Part shown: positions 6,264 to 9,605 of the stretch, in pieces
Layout of the letters: each line of letters begins with the position of its first letter
Position numbering within the stretch: position 1 is the stretch's first letter
Assembly: GCA_025362155.1 (NCBI GenBank)
Contig: JANYHX010000069.1
Span: 1-9,605, forward strand
DNA length: 9,605 nt
DNA from: Gallionella sp.
GTDB lineage: Bacteria > Pseudomonadota > Gammaproteobacteria > Burkholderiales > Gallionellaceae
Direction of reading: 5' to 3'
The notes under the pieces: generated by a model
The model's database searches: none
What the model saw: the letters and a program-made list of their open reading frames with translations, nothing else
Told to the model about the DNA's origin: nothing
Made by a program: the position numbers and the translations under genes

Positions 6264-7040
6264 ATGAAATCCGCCATACTTGCCACCAGTCTCATTGTTT
6301 TATTCGCTACAGCCCCTTTTCAAACTGCATACGCAGAAGAGAATGGAAAATTTAGTCTGGAAACAGGCATGGGCTATACCACAGGCAAGTATGGCGGTAC
6401 CCAATCAACCAATATCCTGTATGTCCCCGTTATCGGGAAGTACGAGGTTAATTCGTGGACCTTGAAATTGACTGTTCCTTACCTCCGAGTTAGTGGGCCA
6501 CGTAACGTAATAAATGGAGTGGGTGCAGCGGGTACTGCCACAACAGCTATCACCACCCGTTCAGGTTTAGGTGACGTTATTGCCGCTGTTACGCATAATT
6601 CCTACAACGGAGGCTCCTCGGGACTTTTGATCGACTTGACCGGCAAAGTAAAGTTTGGCACGGCAAGTAGCACCCAAGGATTAGGCACTGGAAAAAATGA
6701 TTACGCGTTCCAGGTAGATCTATATCAAACAACGGGGGACCATACCAACTTTGGAAACGTGGGTTATAAAATATATGGCAGCCCAGTGGGATACAAACTT
6801 AATAAGGTTTTCTATGGCTCTCTGGGCGGGAGTTATAAATTTAATCAAGAAACAAGTGGCGGGATGATGGTTAACTTTAGCCAGAAAGTCACGGCGAAAG
6901 GATCCTCACACATACAGGCGATTTTCTTCGCCAGCCACAAGCTTGATAAAAATTTGAAAGCCCAAGGCTATGTACTAAAAGGTTTCACCAATAGCGTCCC
7001 TAGTTGGGGAGTCGCGGCAACTGTAGCGTATCAATTCTGA
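6264..7040 (+). CDS. Probable outer-membrane beta-barrel protein
   Basis: A 258-residue protein with a clear signal peptide (about 1-24, hydrophobic ILATSLIVLFATAPF, cleavage after AYA) and a mature part of about 234 residues. The mature part alternates hydrophobic and polar residues in strand-like segments: FSLETGMGYTTGKYGG, TNILYVPVIGKYEV, WTLKLTVPYLRV and others. It ends in AATVAYQF with a terminal Phe, the usual outer-membrane assembly signal. It resembles proteins annotated as transporter-like barrels of unknown substrate; I recall similar hypothetical proteins but cannot name a family. AGGA lies 6 nt before the chosen ATG; the longer frame from 6168 would overlap the repeat gene and lack a signal peptide. 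It is the second gene of the unit that begins at 5990, and a broken insertion sequence lies downstream. Confidence 0.83.
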   Translation: MKSAILATSLIVLFATAPFQTAYAEENGKFSLETGMGYTTGKYGGTQSTNILYVPVIGKYEVNSWTLKLTVPYLRVSGPRNVINGVGAAGTATTAITTRSGLGDVIAAVTHNSYNGGSSGLLIDLTGKVKFGTASSTQGLGTGKNDYAFQVDLYQTTGDHTNFGNVGYKIYGSPVGYKLNKVFYGSLGGSYKFNQETSGGMMVNFSQKVTAKGSSHIQAIFFASHKLDKNLKAQGYVLKGFTNSVPSWGVAATVAYQF

Positions 7041-7158
7041 ACAACTTTATCGGGAAGCCGGATATCCATGGGACGGAGACCGCATTATGCAACTACCGAT
7101 CCGGGCAATTCGTCGGGCGTGTATTCAACAATTTCTCTGAAAATACAGGTTTAACTAA
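7041..7158. other. Spacer between barrel gene and insertion-sequence remnant
   Basis: There is no clear terminator hairpin here. The barrel's own frame continues open for 37 codons after its stop and ends with TAA at 7152-7154, just before the insertion point. A 28-codon ATG frame (7068-7154) within it has only a weak, distant GGAAG upstream. I do not call it a gene. Confidence 0.4.
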
Positions 7159-7176
7159 GAGACACCGAAATAAGTC
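7159..7176 (+). repeat. Probable left inverted repeat of the IS5-family remnant
   Basis: GAGACACCGAAATAAGTC starts right after a CTAA target-like tetranucleotide. It is judged only by likeness to IS5-family ends, because the right partner is missing and cannot be compared. Confidence 0.45.
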
Positions 7177-7229
7177 TACCCGATAATGGTTTGGCGTAAA
7201 GGCAGAACCCATTCAATGAAGGTAACAAG

Positions 7230-8085
7230 ATGAAACAGCAGACACTGACAACGAATGGATTCGAGGCATACTGGAAGACGACGCGCAAAGAGGAGTTTCT
7301 CTCGCTCATGGACTCTTTGGTGCCATGGTCTAAGTTCTGTGCAGTGATCAAACCTTACTACCACCCCAAGGCAGGTGATGGTCGTCCTCCGGTAGGTTTG
7401 GAGCGGATGCTCAGAATGTATTTCATAGCCAACTGGTTCAACCTGTCCTATGCAGCCTGTGAAGATGCGATGTATGACGTACAAGCCTTTCGCGACTTCT
7501 GTAAATTTGACCTGGGGCGTGAGGGCGTACCTGAAGCCACAACACTACTGAACTTCCGCCATCTGCTGGAACAGCACGATCTGGGCGCGGCGATGTTTGC
7601 CAAAGTCGGCGAACTTCTGATTTCCAACGGACTGAAGCTCTCTGGCGGTACCATCGTCGATGCCACCATCAATACCGCGCCGAGTTCAACCAAGAACGCA
7701 GATAACGCCCGCGACCCCGAGATGCACCAGACCAAGGAAGGCAACCAGCGGCACTTTGAAATGAAAGTACACAGTGGCGTGGACAGCAAGGCGGGTCTTG
7801 CACACAGCGCCACGATCACCCCGGCCAATGTCCACGATAGCCAGGAACTCTCGGGTCTGCCGCATGGTAATGAGACTCGTCTGTATGGTGACAGCGCCTA
7901 CATTGGTCCGAAAGAGGTGCTCAAGCAGATTGCGCCAAAAGTAAAAGACCTCACCACCAAACGAGCGAACCGCACATTACATTGACTGATGCTGGCAAGG
8001 AAACCAATCGCAGCAAGTCGCAAGTGCGCCATTCCGAACTTTGAATAGCATCTATGGATTTGCCAAGGTACGCTACCGTGGTTTG
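7230..8085 (+). pseudogene. Broken IS5-family DDE transposase
   Basis: The first 251 codons read cleanly: an N-terminal IS5-type domain (PWSKFCAVIKPYYHPK at 32-47, GRPPVGLERMLRMYFIANWF at 51-70), then the DDE core with D144 in TIVDAT and D221 in YGDSAY. The frame then stops at 7983. The cause is visible: ACATT is duplicated in tandem at 7974-7978 and 7979-7983. Removing one copy restores RTLTDAGKETNRSKSQVR, the expected continuation. A second lesion follows: where the family has a VRxxVEH segment with the catalytic Glu, the sequence reads VRHSEL and then a stop. Similarity resumes in another frame with IYGFAKVRYRGL (8050-8085). The final 20-30 residues are absent. The product would lack the third catalytic acid even without the frameshift, so this is a dead copy. 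Confidence 0.9.
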
Positions 8086-8095
8086 CTCACTCGCT

Positions 8096-9605
8096 TTAGC
8101 GGAAATCCCAGCGGTAGCCTACATAAAAATACTTGCGCCGCGTCTTGTCATTTTGGGTGGTGCTATAAGTATGGGTATCTTCGATCCCGCCCTCCCCCTC
8201 CAGGCTGACCGAGTCGCTCCAGTGGTAATTTAACTTCAGGCTGGGTGTAATCCGCCGGGTATTAATCCCCGAAACGTCGCTCTCTGCATACAGTTGCAAC
8301 GACATATCCAGCCGCCAGTTTTGCCGCAACGTTTCCACCCGATTAAATAACAATGACCGCCCTTTGAAACGGGGATCATCTACATAGCTGGCGCTGATTA
8401 CGCTCAGGTCGTTGTCAATAAATAAATTATTGGCGATTGCCTGCATCGTATAGGTATAAGAATTCCCGGTTCCCGGCATCGCGGCCTGGAAACCTGAGGC
8501 GCCGGTACCGGAAGTATTGGCAATGCGAAAATCGCCGCCCCATCGCCAGTGCTCCGAATAGGGTCGTGTCATCCCCACCAAAAACAGGTTAGATGTGGCG
8601 CTCAGCGCTTGTGCATCCGCACGCAGGGTCTCCGCCGATGTTCCAGATTGCATGAGCGATGCAATAGATTGGTTGGCTTGACCCTGCAATGCAGTGGTAA
8701 TTTGCAGTGATGGGGTTTTACGATGATCCAGCAGCAAATTGTAATTGCTGCCTGATTCAGTATTCCAATTTCCCTGCAGCGTCGCAATGTTGACCGCTTT
8801 GAATAAAGTGTCGTACTCAAGTAGCCCGGAGAAATTACGTTGCGCATCGAAATAATGTGTTTCCACCCCAAGCGCCTGACGATCCACGATGCCCGCCACC
8901 TTTTGGTGAATAAAATAACCACTCCCACTCCATTGCTCGGGTAGGCGGGTAAGATCAATGCTCATGCCCGCAAAAGTTTTTTTCTCCGTATCGCTGTTGT
9001 AAAATTCTACGGGCGTGCCAATGACACCATTGATACGCCAGGTGGAATTTGGGCTATAACCTAACCATACTCCGTCAAACCGCCCCAGCACTCCGCCTCC
9101 CGAGCCATTCTGCCTACCCATGCGGTACAGATAACTGCGATCACGCGCACTCTGTTCTATATAAGCGGCATTAAGCCGGTTAGTGCTCCTTTGTGCGGGG
9201 AGAAAATTCGCGTTGTAAACATCGCGCACTACAATGCGCGTATCGGTCGTATAGGTGCGTTTTCGCCCGGTCAAATCCAATGCTGACACCAGCATCGATT
9301 GATCCGTGGTGGTCAAAGATTCCGTAGAAACGCCATTGATATCCGCCGTGGTGGTATCGGTATGCGACATGCCCTTGTAGTAATTCTGCGAGAGGCCGCC
9401 ATAGAACATCATTTTCATGTCAGTGGCTTTCTGCTGGGCTAAATGAAATATCGGCTTGGTGCCAGCTTGAGGTAATTGCGCCAATCTTGCCTTCACTTGC
9501 GCCGCATCTTTTGCTTCCGGATAAAATTTCAGATATATCTCATATTCGACGCGTGCCTTGTCAAATTCTCCGTTCTTCTCACGCGCCTCACCGATTAATT
9601 TCTGT
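8096..9605 (-). CDS. TPR plus outer-membrane beta-barrel protein (N-terminus outside window)
   Basis: The frame is open from the right edge to TAA at 8096-8098, giving 502 visible residues. The first 45 or so (KLIGEAREKNGEFDKARVEY, then EIYLKFYP and KDAAQVKARLAQL) form a TPR-like helix pair typical of the last repeat of a longer array. The remainder is rich in Ser, Thr, Asn and aromatic residues with amphipathic strand pairs such as RTYTTDTRIVVRDVY, WRINGVIGTPVEFY and SLKLNYHWSDSVSLEGEGG, ending in KYFYVGYRWDFR. This fits a large outer-membrane barrel fused behind periplasmic TPRs, as in exopolysaccharide export proteins, but no specific family can be claimed. An internal Met at 9496 is not the start because coding continues past it. 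The C-terminal residue is Arg rather than the usual aromatic. The stop lies about 10 bp from the broken IS end, so a small change to the tail during the deletion is possible. Confidence 0.78.
   Translation of the reverse strand, partial: QKLIGEAREKNGEFDKARVEYEIYLKFYPEAKDAAQVKARLAQLPQAGTKPIFHLAQQKATDMKMMFYGGLSQNYYKGMSHTDTTTADINGVSTESLTTTDQSMLVSALDLTGRKRTYTTDTRIVVRDVYNANFLPAQRSTNRLNAAYIEQSARDRSYLYRMGRQNGSGGGVLGRFDGVWLGYSPNSTWRINGVIGTPVEFYNSDTEKKTFAGMSIDLTRLPEQWSGSGYFIHQKVAGIVDRQALGVETHYFDAQRNFSGLLEYDTLFKAVNIATLQGNWNTESGSNYNLLLDHRKTPSLQITTALQGQANQSIASLMQSGTSAETLRADAQALSATSNLFLVGMTRPYSEHWRWGGDFRIANTSGTGASGFQAAMPGTGNSYTYTMQAIANNLFIDNDLSVISASYVDDPRFKGRSLLFNRVETLRQNWRLDMSLQLYAESDVSGINTRRITPSLKLNYHWSDSVSLEGEGGIEDTHTYSTTQNDKTRRKYFYVGYRWDFR

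Larger units (their letters stand above)
7159..8088 (+). mobile_element. Decayed IS5-family insertion sequence, right end missing
   Basis: The left end is placed at GAGACACCGAAATAAGTC (7159-7176), because it resembles IS5-type inverted repeats (pattern ending GAATAAG) and directly follows CTAA (7155-7158), which fits the YTAR target of IS5. The transposase lies 71 bp inside. No matching right inverted repeat (it would read GACTTATTTCGGTGTCTC) occurs before the stop of the next gene at 8096. Transposase similarity stops at about 8085, so the last part of the element has been deleted. The right border is therefore a deletion junction, good to about 10 bp. The element cannot move by itself. Confidence 0.8.

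Overview
The window looks like a chromosomal segment of a Gram-negative proteobacterium. A betaproteobacterium is the most likely guess, possibly of the Gallionellales/Nitrosomonadales type. This placement is inferred from gene style and from the outer-membrane and signal-peptide proteins; no rRNA or other marker gene fixes it. There are ten genes or gene remnants, both end genes run off the window, and no tRNA, rRNA or CRISPR array is visible.

Left part (1-3893): a partial minus-strand membrane-anchored GAF-PAS sensor, then a minus-strand M17 leucyl-aminopeptidase-family enzyme with all metal ligands present. Divergent from these is a short thyA-folA pair (thymidylate synthase and dihydrofolate reductase), which together make dTMP and recycle the dihydrofolate this produces. 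These are ordinary housekeeping genes with intact active sites.

Middle part (3913-7040): this is the most interesting section. Two divergent two-gene units share one control region at 5783-5989. To the left run a DUF6502-like protein with a helix-turn-helix-like segment and, overlapping its end, a secreted FecR-domain protein with a GxGGTG repeat and an acidic Glu/Pro tail. To the right run a tiny secreted protein made almost entirely of Val/Ala/Pro-Glu repeats and a 258-residue probable outer-membrane beta-barrel. The rightward promoter is near consensus (TTGACG-17-TATTAT). It carries two related palindromes 30 bp apart, one exactly filling the -35/-10 spacer and one just past the expected start of transcription. 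I propose a self-regulated cell-envelope module in which the DUF6502 protein is the candidate repressor.

Right part (7041-9605): a decayed IS5-family insertion sequence follows the barrel gene. Its transposase is broken by a 5-bp tandem duplication and by loss of the segment carrying the catalytic Glu, and its right end is gone. The last gene, on the minus strand, is the C-terminal part of a TPR plus outer-membrane beta-barrel protein whose N-terminus lies beyond the window.
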